From assembly GCF_014648635.1 (NCBI RefSeq), contig NZ_BMRM01000007.1, positions 357,716 through 421,715 on the forward strand: a stretch of 64,000 bases of DNA, given 5' to 3'. The DNA comes from Streptomyces cinerochromogenes (GTDB lineage Bacteria > Actinomycetota > Actinomycetes > Streptomycetales > Streptomycetaceae). Each line of letters opens with the position of its first letter. Within the stretch, counting starts at the first letter, position 1. The notes below the pieces were generated by a model. It ran no database searches. It was given only the letters and a program-made list of their open reading frames with translations, and was not told the origin of the DNA. Both the position numbers and the translations under genes were made by a program. Shown piece by piece: positions 16,566 through 26,384 of this stretch.

Positions 16566-18154
16566 CCGCACCGCTGTCGTACACGCACGGGACGAGCGCG
16601 ACCGCCCTGCTCGGCGACACCATCGGCGCCAGCCTGGACCGGGCGGTGGCGGCCTGGCCGGAGCGGGAGGCCCTGGTCGACGTACCGTCCGGACGGCGCT
16701 GGACGTACGCCGAGTTCGGGGCGGCCGTCGACGAACTGGCGCGGGCCCTGGTTGCGAGCGGGGTCGCCAAGGGCGACCGGGTGGGCATCTGGGCGGTCAA
16801 CTGCCCGGAGTGGGTCCTGGTCCAGTACGCCACGGCCCGCATCGGCGCGATCATGGTCAACATCAACCCGGCGTACCGCACCCACGAGGTCGAGTACGTC
16901 CTGGGCCAGGCCGGTGTCTGCCTGCTGTTCGCCTCCCTGCGCCACCGGACGAGCGACTACCGGGCCATGGCCGAGGAGGTGCGGGGCCGCTGCCCGGAGC
17001 TGCGCGAGATCGTGTACTTCGGCGACCCGAGCTGGGAGGCGCTGCTCGGCCGGGCGAGGCCCGGGGTGCCGTACCCGGAGCTGTCCTGCGACGACCCGGT
17101 CAACATCCAGTACACCTCCGGCACCACCGGCTTCCCGAAGGGTGCCACGCTCTCCCACCACAACATCCTCAACAACGGTTACTTCGTGGGGGAGCTGGTC
17201 GCCTACAGCGAGCAGGACCGGGTCTGCATCCCGGTGCCCTTCTACCACTGCTTCGGCATGGTCATGGGAAACCTGGCGGCCACCTCGCACGGCGCCTGCA
17301 TGGTCATCCCGGCACCCTCCTTCGACCCGAAGGCCACGCTGGAGGCGGTGCAGCGGGAGCGGTGCACGTCCCTGTACGGCGTCCCGACCATGTTCATCGC
17401 GGAGCTGAACCTCCCGGACTTCGCCGCCTACGACCTGTCCTCCCTGCGCACCGGCATCATGGCGGGCTCGCCGTGCCCGGTGGAGGTGATGAAGCGGGTG
17501 GTGGCCGAGATGCACATGGAGGAGGTGGCCATCTGCTACGGCATGACGGAGACGTCGCCGGTGTCCCTGCAGACCCGGATCGACGACGACCTGGAGCACC
17601 GCACTGCCACGGTCGGCCGAGTCCTGCCCCACCTGGAGGTCAAGGTCGTCGACCCGGCGACCGGGGTCACCCGGCCGCGCGGCACGGCGGGCGAGTTGTG
17701 CACCCGCGGCTACAGCGTGATGCTCGGCTACTGGAACGAGCCGGACAGGACGGCCGAGGCGATCGACGCGGGCCGCTGGATGCACACCGGGGACCTGGCG
17801 GTGATGCGCGAGGACGGGTACGTCGAGATCGTCGGCCGGATCAAGGACATGATCATCCGGGGCGGCGAGAACATCTACCCGCGCGAGATCGAGGAGTTCC
17901 TCCACGCCCACCCGAAGATCCGGGACGTCCAGGTCGTCGGGGTGCCGGACGAGCGGTACGGCGAGGAGGTCCTGGCCTGTGTCATCCCGGGCGACCCGGC
18001 GGACCCGCTCAGCCTGGAGGAGCTGCGGGAGTTCTGCGCGGGCCGGCTCGCCCACTACAAGGTCCCGAGCCGGCTCCGCATTCTCGACTCCTTCCCGATG
18101 ACGGTGTCCGGGAAGGTCCGCAAGGTGGAACTGCGGGAGAAGTACGGGGTGTGA
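16562..18154 (+). CDS. Fatty-acyl-CoA synthetase (AMP-forming), FadD type
   Basis: 530 residues from GTG 16562, coupled to the preceding synthetase and preceded by GAGGAGG. Motifs: YTSGTTGFPKGATLSHHN, FYHCFGMVMGNLA, ICYGMTETSPVS, the WMHTGDLAVMREDGYVEIVGR core, MIIRGGENIYPREIEEFL and VSGKVRKVELRE. This is the FadD/AMP-binding family that loads fatty acids onto CoA for degradation or modification. Two coupled synthetases with no nearby beta-oxidation genes suggest utilisation of different acid substrates under the same regulator. Confidence 0.9.
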   Translation: MTAPLSYTHGTSATALLGDTIGASLDRAVAAWPEREALVDVPSGRRWTYAEFGAAVDELARALVASGVAKGDRVGIWAVNCPEWVLVQYATARIGAIMVNINPAYRTHEVEYVLGQAGVCLLFASLRHRTSDYRAMAEEVRGRCPELREIVYFGDPSWEALLGRARPGVPYPELSCDDPVNIQYTSGTTGFPKGATLSHHNILNNGYFVGELVAYSEQDRVCIPVPFYHCFGMVMGNLAATSHGACMVIPAPSFDPKATLEAVQRERCTSLYGVPTMFIAELNLPDFAAYDLSSLRTGIMAGSPCPVEVMKRVVAEMHMEEVAICYGMTETSPVSLQTRIDDDLEHRTATVGRVLPHLEVKVVDPATGVTRPRGTAGELCTRGYSVMLGYWNEPDRTAEAIDAGRWMHTGDLAVMREDGYVEIVGRIKDMIIRGGENIYPREIEEFLHAHPKIRDVQVVGVPDERYGEEVLACVIPGDPADPLSLEELREFCAGRLAHYKVPSRLRILDSFPMTVSGKVRKVELREKYGV

Positions 18155-18275
18155 AACGGCGGGGAGCGAGCATGCGCTGAATGTTTACGGCGGTCCCGGG
18201 CCGAGCGCGCTGTCGGCGGCGTACCCGGCCCGGGACTCGTCGGGCGGGCGCGAGGGCACGGGCGGCCTGTCCCGC

Positions 18276-18353
18276 GCCCCGGTCAGGCGTATGCGTACCG
18301 GGCCCCGGTCAGGCGTACTCGTCCCGCGCCCCGGTCAGGTGCGCCCGTCCCGG
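18276..18353. repeat. Three tandem 26-bp repeats duplicating a gene's 3' end
   Basis: Copies begin at 18276, 18302 and 18328, each with GCCCCGGTCAGG. The third copy contains the stop codon of the minus-strand gene at 18335; the others repeat the same stop context. Because 26 is not a multiple of 3, the copies place stops in all frames. Confidence 0.85.
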
Positions 18354-19099
18354 GTCCTGGGTGCCGGCTTCGGCGCGCCCGTGGTGTGCAGGGCGTCGGC
18401 GGGGTCGTTCACCGGCTGCGGGGCGCCCGCGAGGTCGAGCACGAACAGCGGGATGCCGAGGGCGTCCGCGCCGGTGCGGGCGGCGCTGGTGTAGCCGGCG
18501 AGGGAGAAGTACACGCACTGCGCGGACTCGGTCATGGCCGTCAGCCACAGGCACTCCACGTCCCTCGGCCCGGCCGGCCGCACGGTCGGGTCCACCTGGG
18601 CGAGCAGTCCGCGGGCGGCGAGCCCGATGCCGTTCGGGGGCCGCTGGTCGGCGCGGCGGATGTCCCCGTAGCCGAGCCAGCGCAGGTAGAGCGCGGCGGT
18701 CGTGACGGCGTCGCGGGCCGTGCGGATGGCGTGGGGCTGGAAGGGCGGGTGCTGCCGTTCGGGCTCACGGGCGCCGTCGGTGCCGTCGGAGTGGTCGGTG
18801 CGGTCGGTGCCGGCCGGGCCCGGCTCCGGTGCCGTCGGGTCCTCGGCCACCGGGACGCGCAGGACCGTGCCGCACGGGCAGCCCAGTTCGGGGCGGGGCC
18901 AGTGGTTGCCGCGCCCGCAGGCGGCGCACGGCACGGTGAGCCACTCGTCGTCCCAGGCGCGGTGCGGCGCCACGGCCGGCTCGGCCGCCGGATCCAGCCG
19001 CGGCGCGGTCGGCGCCCCGCACGCGCACGGGTACACCGGCGCGGTGTAGAGGTGCGTGCGCCGGCAGACCGGACAGCGCACCGGAACGCTCTCGGGCAT
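18335..19099 (-). CDS. Conserved protein with zinc-ribbon N-terminus and Mrr-like C-terminus
   Basis: 254 residues from ATG 19099. The N-terminal third has paired Cys motifs (CPVC, CACG, CAAC, CPCG), indicating two zinc ribbons. A charged Gly/Asp/Pro linker follows. The C-terminal part (about 150-235) contains VECLWLTA and a GYTSAARTGADALGIPLFVLDL segment that resembles the final strand-helix-strand of Mrr-type restriction endonuclease-like folds. I cannot confirm the nuclease active site. It lies between the acyl-CoA synthetases and gcl, pointing away from gcl. Function unknown. Confidence 0.65.
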   Translation of the reverse strand: MPESVPVRCPVCRRTHLYTAPVYPCACGAPTAPRLDPAAEPAVAPHRAWDDEWLTVPCAACGRGNHWPRPELGCPCGTVLRVPVAEDPTAPEPGPAGTDRTDHSDGTDGAREPERQHPPFQPHAIRTARDAVTTAALYLRWLGYGDIRRADQRPPNGIGLAARGLLAQVDPTVRPAGPRDVECLWLTAMTESAQCVYFSLAGYTSAARTGADALGIPLFVLDLAGAPQPVNDPADALHTTGAPKPAPRTRDGRT

Positions 19100-19189
19100 G
19101 GCCCACCCCCAGGCGTCGCGTAGGCGTCGCGCCCATGGTGCTCCTCTCCGGCCGCTCCTGTCCGGCGCTTTCCGCTGTCCGGACCACTC

Positions 19190-19218
19190 TTGACGACCTT
19201 GCCCCTCCCACCTACATT
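19190..19218 (+). promoter_or_regulatory. gcl promoter
   Basis: TTGACG at 19190-19195 and TACATT at 19213-19218 are separated by 17 bases, a near-consensus vegetative promoter. Transcription would begin near 19225, inside the first operator. Confidence 0.7.
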
Positions 19219-19220
19219 GC

Positions 19221-19256
19221 TTCCAGATAGTAGAAGTCAATTTCCGCTATGCGGAA
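19221..19256 (+). promoter_or_regulatory. Tandem 15-bp operators of gcl
   Basis: An imperfect TTCCAGATAGTAGAA (19221-19235) and a perfect TTCCGCTATGCGGAA (19242-19256) start 21 bp apart, immediately downstream of the -10 box, so binding would block transcription. The motif type fits an IclR-family repressor. From memory, AllR controls allantoin/glyoxylate genes in S. coelicolor; I infer it here. Confidence 0.75.
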
Positions 19257-19321
19257 GATGTTGGTGCTCACCGCGGGGCGCGACGGGAGTACGCATCCGA
19301 CAGCCGAAGCAGGAGTACTCG

Positions 19322-21109
<1,788 letters not shown>

Positions 21110-21141
21110 CCGCTGAAGGCCTGACACGTCCGGCACACACG

Positions 21142-21176
21142 AGGGGCGGCCCGTCCAGGGGAGACGGGCCGCCCCT
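21142..21176. terminator. Bidirectional terminator after gcl
   Basis: AGGGGCGGCCCGTC and GACGGGCCGCCCCT form a perfect 14-bp stem with a 7-base loop, between gcl and the convergent minus-strand gene. Confidence 0.85.
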
Positions 21177-21222
21177 TCGCCGCGCTCGGCGGGCGGTCTC
21201 GGCGGGGCGCCCGGCGGGGCGC

Positions 21223-21981
21223 TCAGTCGAAGCCGCCGCCTCCGCCGCCCCCGCCCCCGTAGTCGTGCCCGCCATGACCGTAGCCGCCGTGCCCGTAGCC
21301 GCCGTGCCCATAACCGCCGTGGTCGTGCCCGCCGTGCCCATGTCCGCCGTGCGTGCCGCCGCCCCGGTCGTCGCCGTCCCAGCCGCCCAGGTCGCCGTAC
21401 AGATCCTCGTCGCCGGCGAGGTGGCGCGGGCCGGTGCCCCGGCCGAACGGGAAGCGGCCCTCGTCCGCGAGCGCGCCCCGGCCCGTCAGCCCGGCCTCGC
21501 GGGCGAACCGCGGTACGAGCACGCGCAGGGCCCGCTCGCCGTACAGCGCCACCGCGAGCAGCACCTGCTCCTCCGGCAGCCCGTCAGGGCCTTCCGGCAG
21601 CGGACGGCGCTCGCGCAGCTCCGCCAGCAGACGGCGGGCGGTGCGGCTGCGGCGCGGCGGCAGCACCCGCAGCAGTCCGTCCGCCGCGAGTCCGGCCCGC
21701 ATCCGGGCCAGGGCCCGTCGCACCACCGCGCGGCCGGGCAGCTCCCGCGCTCCGGCGGGGCGGTAGAGGCCGGTCCGGACGGCCTTCTCCAGCGGGTGCC
21801 GGCAGGCGTCGGCGCCGCCCGTCCCGGCCCTGCGCAGCGTGCCCGGCCGGCCCGCCTCGACCGCGCCGCGCAGGTGCAGTGCGAGGACGGCGACCGTGAT
21901 GGCGGCACGGTCGCCCCCGCGCAGCAGCGCGACCGCGCACGGATCCGGCCCAGCCGCCGGAATCGATGTCGTACGGCCCAC
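21223..21981 (-). CDS. TIGR04222-like protein with Gly/His-rich tail
   Basis: 252 residues from GTG 21981. The N-terminal part (VALLRGGDRAAITVAVLALHLRGAVEAG) resembles the TIGR04222 domain found in actinobacterial membrane proteins, but I see no clear membrane span here. Residues from about 205 are a low-complexity tail of repeated HGGYG/HGGHD units ending in poly-Gly and FD. The His-rich tail could bind Ni, Zn or Cu; that is inference from composition. It is convergent with gcl. Function unknown. Confidence 0.6.
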   Translation of the reverse strand: MGRTTSIPAAGPDPCAVALLRGGDRAAITVAVLALHLRGAVEAGRPGTLRRAGTGGADACRHPLEKAVRTGLYRPAGARELPGRAVVRRALARMRAGLAADGLLRVLPPRRSRTARRLLAELRERRPLPEGPDGLPEEQVLLAVALYGERALRVLVPRFAREAGLTGRGALADEGRFPFGRGTGPRHLAGDEDLYGDLGGWDGDDRGGGTHGGHGHGGHDHGGYGHGGYGHGGYGHGGHDYGGGGGGGGGFD

Positions 21982-22138
21982 GAGACACCCCCGAGCGGGG
22001 CCCGCCGCCCCCGTGCCGACGGGCCCCTGTGCCGTAATGTGCCCTGGCGCAGGGGTGGTTGAAGCCTCCGCCGCTCTCTTCAGAGGTTGATTTGAGGGTT
22101 GCGCACCCGTCCTACGACCGCTGCCGTACGCGCCGCCG

Positions 22139-22372
22139 TCACAGCTCGTGCTCCGACAGCCCCGGCCAGTCGTCCGGGCCGCCGCCCTGCCATTCGATCA
22201 GGTCGGTCTCCTCCACCTCGATCCGGTCCAGGTCGGCCAGTCGCAGGATCTCCACGACGTCGTCCAGGTGCGAGGCGATCCCCAGCGTCACGTCCCCCTC
22301 GGTCACCCGCCGGGAGCCGTCCAGGGCCGGGGCATGCACCACGATGTGCGGAAAGTGAGTCGGATTCGCCAT
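22139..22372 (-). CDS. Small conserved acidic protein
   Basis: 77 residues from ATG 22372, which follows an AGGCTGAAGG ribosome site. It is acidic, with DDVVEILRLADLDRIEVEETDLIEW, and has no signal peptide or membrane span. It is probably a single small alpha/beta domain. I do not recognise it. Transcription would come from the spacer to its right, just beyond a strong terminator. Confidence 0.55.
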   Translation of the reverse strand: MANPTHFPHIVVHAPALDGSRRVTEGDVTLGIASHLDDVVEILRLADLDRIEVEETDLIEWQGGGPDDWPGLSEHEL

Positions 22373-22439
22373 GCCTTCAGCCTGCTGCGGAAGCGGTGCG
22401 AGCGCACGCCGGGCAGGGTCCGTGTCCGGTCGGAACACG

Positions 22440-22472
22440 CGAGAGCGCCCCCTGGAGCAGGGGGCGCTCTCG
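22440..22472. terminator. Strong terminator in the catalase 3' spacer
   Basis: A perfect 14-bp stem (CGAGAGCGCCCCCT / AGGGGGCGCTCTCG) has a 5-base loop. It lies about 355 bases beyond the catalase stop on the minus strand and 68 bases before the small downstream gene, isolating the two. Confidence 0.85.
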
Positions 22473-22828
22473 GCACCGTGTGGTTGCCGTCCGACGGCGC
22501 GAGGCTGGGCGCGACAGGTCGTTCGCGCCGCCGGACGGGGTGGGCGGGCCCCAGGGAAGGGGCTGGGTGGGACCGCGGCGGCTGCGACGGAGCCGGGTGC
22601 CCTTCCCTCTGGTCGAGAAGGGGACTCGGTCCTTCACCACCGCACTGGCTCGCAGGCCCCCTGTTCTCGACTTCGCTGGAACGGGGGGACCCCCACCGCG
22701 GTCCTCGCCCTGCCCGCGCCCTCCGCCCCGCGGCCACCCCTCATCCGGGCCGCCGGGCGTACTGCGCGGGCCGCGTGCGGGAACATGACCTCCCGTCAGA
22801 TCCCGCACGCTGCTTGCGTTCCCGGTGC
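22473..22828 (-). other. Spacer between catalase stop and terminator
   Basis: 356 bases without a supported gene. It holds a REP-like element (22657-22694) and a long-range inverted repeat, GTCGAGAA (22612-22619) with TTCTCGAC (22664-22671), whose stem extends through flanking G and C runs. Because the terminator lies at its far end, the segment is either a long catalase 3' untranslated region or a source of a small RNA. Confidence 0.5.
22657..22694 (+). repeat. REP-like intergenic element, copy 2
   Basis: TCTCGACTTCGCTGGAAC followed by GGGGGGACCCCC matches the element at 10671-10713 with few changes. It lies in the catalase 3' spacer. Confidence 0.6.
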
Positions 22829-24286
22829 TCAGTCCTCGCGCAGGGTGCGGACCGCCTCCTCCACGCGCTTGCCGTACTCCGGGTCGGCGGCGTGGAAGTG
22901 GGCCAGGTTCTTCTCGATCACGTCGTCGCGGGAGACCTGAGAGAGGCCGCCGGCGATGTTCGCGACCAGTCGGGACTTCTCCTCCTGCGACATCAGCCGG
23001 TACAGCTCGCCGGCCTGGAAGAAGTCGTCGTCCTTGGTGTGGAGCGGGGCCTCGTGGGTGCCCGTGTGGCCGTTCACCGCGAGCGGGGCCGACAGCGGGC
23101 GGCCGGTCTCCACCGGGCCGTCGTAGGAGTTCGGCTCGTAGTTCTTGGCGTGGCGGCCCTGGGCGTTGGCGGCCATGAAGCCGTCGCGGCCGTAGTTCTG
23201 CGCGGTCGTCGCCTTCGGCGCGTTGACCGCCAGCTGGGTGTGGTTGACGCCGAGGCGGTAGCGGTGGGCGTCGGCGTAGGCGAACAGGCGGCCCTGGAGC
23301 ATCTTGTCCGGGGACGGGCCGATGCCGGGAACGAAGTTGTTCGGGGAGAACGCGGCCTGCTCGACCTCGGCGAACACGTTGTCCGGGTTGCGGTCGAGGA
23401 CCAGGCGGCCCACGCGCTGCAGCGGGTAGTCCCGGTGCGGCCAGACCTTGGTCAGGTCGAACGGGTTGAAGCGGTACTCGGCCGCCTCGGCCGCCGGCAT
23501 GATCTGGACGTAGAGGGTCCAGGACGGGTGGACGCCCCGCTCGATGGCCTGGAGCAGGTCCGTCTGGTGGGAGTTGGGGTCCTTGCCCGCCAGCTCCTGC
23601 GCCTGCTCGGTGGACAGGCAGCGGATGCCCTGGTTCGTCTTGAAGTGGTACTTGACGAAGAAGGCCTCGCCCTGGTCGTTCGTCCACTGGTAGGTGTGGG
23701 AGCCGTAGCCGTTCATGTGCCGGTACGACGCCGGGATGCCGCGGTCGCCCATCAGCCAGGTGATCTGGTGCGTGGCCTCCGGGGAGTGCGCCCAGAAGTC
23801 CCAGACGTTGTCCGGCTCCTGCTTGCCGGTGAACGGGTCCCGCTTCTGCGAGTGGATGAAGTCGGGGAACTTGATCGGGTCCTTGATGAAGAACACCGGG
23901 GTGTTGTTGCCGACGAGGTCGTAGTTGCCCTCCTCGGTGTAGAACTTCACCGCGAAGCCGCGCGGGTCACGGACCGCGTCGGCGCCGCCGAGGGAGTCGG
24001 CGACCGTGGAGAAGCGCAGGAAGACCTCGGTGCGCTTGCCGATCTCGCCGAGGAAGGCGGCGTGGGTGTAACCGGTGACGTCGTCCGTCACCTCGAAGTG
24101 GCCGTACGCGCCGGAGCCACGGGCGTGCACCACGCGCTCCGGGATCCGCTCGCGGTTGAAGCGCGCGAGCTTCTCCAGGAGGTGCTGGTCCTGGAGCAGG
24201 AGCGGGCCGCCGACGCCGGCGGAGGCGGAATTCTGGTTGTCGGCGACAGGGGCGCCGGACTCTGTCGTGAGCACGCGCTGCGACAT
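22829..24286 (-). CDS. Monofunctional heme catalase (small-subunit, clade 3 type)
   Basis: 485 residues. Catalytic residues are visible: His in ERVVHARGSGAYG, Asn in LVGNNTPVFFIKDP and the heme-ligand Tyr in RLFAYADAHRYRLG. Length fits the small-subunit catalases. It disproportionates hydrogen peroxide. Placement between gcl and the reductase/isomerase genes, with a promoter element shared with the uricase operon, suggests it removes peroxide made by urate oxidase. It has its own promoter at 24336-24365 and a terminator at 22440-22472. Confidence 0.96.
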   Translation of the reverse strand: MSQRVLTTESGAPVADNQNSASAGVGGPLLLQDQHLLEKLARFNRERIPERVVHARGSGAYGHFEVTDDVTGYTHAAFLGEIGKRTEVFLRFSTVADSLGGADAVRDPRGFAVKFYTEEGNYDLVGNNTPVFFIKDPIKFPDFIHSQKRDPFTGKQEPDNVWDFWAHSPEATHQITWLMGDRGIPASYRHMNGYGSHTYQWTNDQGEAFFVKYHFKTNQGIRCLSTEQAQELAGKDPNSHQTDLLQAIERGVHPSWTLYVQIMPAAEAAEYRFNPFDLTKVWPHRDYPLQRVGRLVLDRNPDNVFAEVEQAAFSPNNFVPGIGPSPDKMLQGRLFAYADAHRYRLGVNHTQLAVNAPKATTAQNYGRDGFMAANAQGRHAKNYEPNSYDGPVETGRPLSAPLAVNGHTGTHEAPLHTKDDDFFQAGELYRLMSQEEKSRLVANIAGGLSQVSRDDVIEKNLAHFHAADPEYGKRVEEAVRTLRED

Positions 24287-24309
24287 CGTGGACCTTCCGT
24301 GCGGGTGTC

Positions 24310-24329
24310 AGCGGAAACCTGTTTCCGCT
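24310..24329. promoter_or_regulatory. 20-bp palindrome at the catalase transcription start
   Basis: AGCGGAAACCTGTTTCCGCT is a perfect 20-bp palindrome located 6 bases past the -10 box, where transcription should begin. It contains the GCGGAA/TTCCGC half-sites of the gcl and hyi operators in everted order. Confidence 0.6.
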
Positions 24330-24335
24330 TTGTGG

Positions 24336-24365
24336 AGCCTAGAAGTGGGGCGATCTGAGCGTCAA
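24336..24365 (-). promoter_or_regulatory. Catalase promoter
   Basis: On the minus strand TTGACG (24360-24365) and TAGGCT (24336-24341) are spaced 18 bases. The -35 box overlaps the TCAACAnnnTGTTGA palindrome. Confidence 0.65.
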
Positions 24366-24376
24366 CAGTTTGTTGA
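24362..24376. promoter_or_regulatory. TCAACA-3-TGTTGA operator at the catalase promoter
   Basis: TCAACAGTTTGTTGA has perfect 6-bp arms and overlaps the -35 box. The longer consensus TTCAACAAANTGTTGACG is shared with the uraD promoter. Confidence 0.7.
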
Positions 24377-24481
24377 ATGGAAATCAACGATGTGGTGAAG
24401 GAGATTCCGGGCCGCGGCACCGCCTGGGCGCGACAGGACAGGTGTCAGCGGCGCCGCGGCCCGGAAGTCTGGGAAGGGCGG

Positions 24482-25369
24482 TCAGACCTGGGCGCCGGAG
24501 AGGCGCTCCACCGCCCGCAGCAGGGCCGAGTGGTCCAGGCCGCCGTCGCCCTGGGCGCGCAGCGAGGCGACCAGCTGGGCGACCACGGCGCCGACCGGCA
24601 GGGCGGCGCCGACGTTGCGGGCGGCGTCGGTGACGATGCCCATGTCCTTGTGGTGCAGGTCGATGCGGAAGCCCGGCTTGAAGTCGCGGTTCAGGAAGTT
24701 GTCCTTCTTGCGGGTCAGCACGGTGGAGCCCGCGAGACCGCCGTTGAGGACGTCCAGGGCGGCCGCCAGGTCCACGCCCGACTTCTCCAGGAAGACCACG
24801 GCCTCGGCGCACGCCTGGATGTTCACGGCGACGATCAGCTGGTTGGCGGCCTTCACGGTCTGGCCGGAGCCGTGCGGACCGCACAGCACGATGGTCTTGC
24901 CGAGCGCCTCGAAGATCGGCTCGGCCTGCTCGAAGTCGGCCTGCTCACCGCCGACCATGATCGACAGTACGGCCTCGATCGCGCCGGCCTCACCGCCGGA
25001 CACCGGGGCGTCCAGCACCCGGATGCCCTTGTCCTCGGCGGCCTTGGCCAGGTCGACGGAGGTCTGCGGGGTGATCGAGGACATGTCGATCAGCAGGGCG
25101 CCCTGCCTGGCGTTCTCCAGGATGCCGTCCGGGCCGTAGGCGATGGCCTCGACCTGCGGGGAGGCGGGGACCATGGTGATCACCACGTCGGCGTCCCGCA
25201 CGGCCTCGGCGATCGAGGCGGCGGCCGTACCGCCGGCGGCGGCCAGCCGGTCCAGCTTCTCCCGCTCCAGCGTGAAGCCGGTGACCTGGTAACCCGCCTT
25301 GATCAGGTTCTCGGACATGGGGGAGCCCATGATGCCGAGACCGATCCAGGCGATCTTGGGAAGACTCAT
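24482..25369 (-). CDS. glxR: Tartronate semialdehyde reductase (2-hydroxy-3-oxopropionate reductase)
   Basis: 295 residues, beta-hydroxyacid dehydrogenase family. N-terminal Rossmann motif IAWIGLGIMGSPM, substrate motif LDAPVSGGEAGAIEA and catalytic Lys motif GPHGSGQTVKAANQLI are present; length is typical. It reduces tartronate semialdehyde, the gcl product, to D-glycerate with NAD(P)H. It lies 28 bases downstream of hyi on the same strand and is probably co-transcribed from the hyi promoter. Catalase, next downstream, has its own promoter. Confidence 0.93.
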   Translation of the reverse strand: MSLPKIAWIGLGIMGSPMSENLIKAGYQVTGFTLEREKLDRLAAAGGTAAASIAEAVRDADVVITMVPASPQVEAIAYGPDGILENARQGALLIDMSSITPQTSVDLAKAAEDKGIRVLDAPVSGGEAGAIEAVLSIMVGGEQADFEQAEPIFEALGKTIVLCGPHGSGQTVKAANQLIVAVNIQACAEAVVFLEKSGVDLAAALDVLNGGLAGSTVLTRKKDNFLNRDFKPGFRIDLHHKDMGIVTDAARNVGAALPVGAVVAQLVASLRAQGDGGLDHSALLRAVERLSGAQV

Positions 25370-25397
25370 CGGGGGTGCCTTTCTCAGTACAGGATGA

Positions 25398-26237
25398 TCA
25401 GCGGGCCGCGCGGGCCCCGGCGGGCAGCCAGTCGAAGGCCTCGGTGCTCGGGCGGTCGCCGGGCTTGTACTCCAGGCCGACCCAGCCGTCGTAACCGGCC
25501 TTGCGGAGCTGGTCGAGCAGCTCCTCCAGCGGGAGCGAGCCCGTGCCGGGGGCGCCGCGGCCGGGGTTGTCGGCGATCTGGACGTGGCCCGTCTTCGCCG
25601 CGTACCGCTCGATGACCGAGGGCAGGTCCTCGCCGTTCATGGACAGGTGGTACAGGTCCATGAGGAACCTGGCGTTGCCGAGTCCCGTCGCCGCGTTCAC
25701 CTTGTCGACGACCCCGATCGCGGCCGGCGCCGACACCAGCGGGTACAGCGGCGACTCGGGCCGGTTGAGGGCCTCGATCAGCAGGATCGCGCCGATCCGG
25801 TCGGCCGCCCGGGCCGCGAGGGCCAGGTTCTCCAGGGCGAGCGCGTCCTGCTCGGCCGGGTCCACGCCGTCGACGCGGTTGCCGTAGAGCGCGTTGAGCG
25901 CCGTGCAGCCGAGGGAGGCCGCGAAGTCCGCGGCGACGTCGATGTTGGCGCGGAACCGCTCCGACTCCTCACCGGGGACCGAGAGGGCGCCGCGGTCGGG
26001 ACCGGGCAGCCGCCCGGCGTAGAAGTTCAGGCCCGTGAGCTGGACTCCGGCGTCCTCGATGGCCTTCTTGAGGGCGTCCAGCTCGGACTGGGCGGGGGTG
26101 GGCGAGTCGATCCAGGGCCACCACAGCTCGACCGCGGAGAAGCCCGCCGCGGCGGCGGCCGCGGGGCGCTCCAGGAGCGGGAGTTCCGTGAAGAGGATCG
26201 ACAGGTTGACGTTGAAGCGCTGGTCTGCAAATCCCAT
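25398..26237 (-). CDS. hyi: Hydroxypyruvate isomerase
   Basis: 279 residues from ATG 26237, with GGAAGGGAG upstream. An AP-endonuclease-2/xylose isomerase-like TIM barrel. Family motifs include RFNVNLSILFTELPLLERP, VELWWPW, LIEALNRPESPLY, FLMDLYHLSMNGED, HVQIADNPGRGAPGTG and VGLEYKPG. It interconverts hydroxypyruvate and tartronate semialdehyde. It is first in a two-gene unit with the reductase, and its promoter carries the same tandem operators as gcl, so the pair should be co-regulated with gcl. Confidence 0.93.
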   Translation of the reverse strand: MGFADQRFNVNLSILFTELPLLERPAAAAAAGFSAVELWWPWIDSPTPAQSELDALKKAIEDAGVQLTGLNFYAGRLPGPDRGALSVPGEESERFRANIDVAADFAASLGCTALNALYGNRVDGVDPAEQDALALENLALAARAADRIGAILLIEALNRPESPLYPLVSAPAAIGVVDKVNAATGLGNARFLMDLYHLSMNGEDLPSVIERYAAKTGHVQIADNPGRGAPGTGSLPLEELLDQLRKAGYDGWVGLEYKPGDRPSTEAFDWLPAGARAAR

Positions 26238-26265
26238 TCGGGCCGCGCTCCCTTCCGTGTCGTTA

Positions 26266-26301
26266 TTCCGTATGACGGAAGTTCGTTTCTGCGTAATGGA
26301 A
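26266..26301 (-). promoter_or_regulatory. Tandem 15-bp operators of hyi
   Basis: A perfect TTCCGTATGACGGAA (26266-26280) and a degenerate TTCTGCGTAATGGAA (26287-26301) are 21 bp apart. In the direction of transcription the degenerate site comes first, directly after the -10 box, and the perfect site is gene-proximal, as at gcl. Confidence 0.75.
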
Positions 26302-26330
26302 GATTGCCGTCGTGTGTCGCCGCTTGTCAA
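26301..26330 (-). promoter_or_regulatory. hyi-glxR promoter
   Basis: On the minus strand TTGACA (26325-26330) and CAATCT (26301-26306) are separated by 18 bases. The predicted start falls inside the distal operator. Confidence 0.55.
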
Positions 26331-26384
26331 GGGGGGTCCGCCACCGGCCGCCCCAAAAGCCCCGCCGGGCGTTAGGTTGAGCGC

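Noticed and set aside
24310..24329. Catalase 20-bp palindrome as a transcription terminator
   Set aside because: It lies between the promoter and the start codon, has no loop of usable size, and the upstream gene's end is more than 150 bases away.
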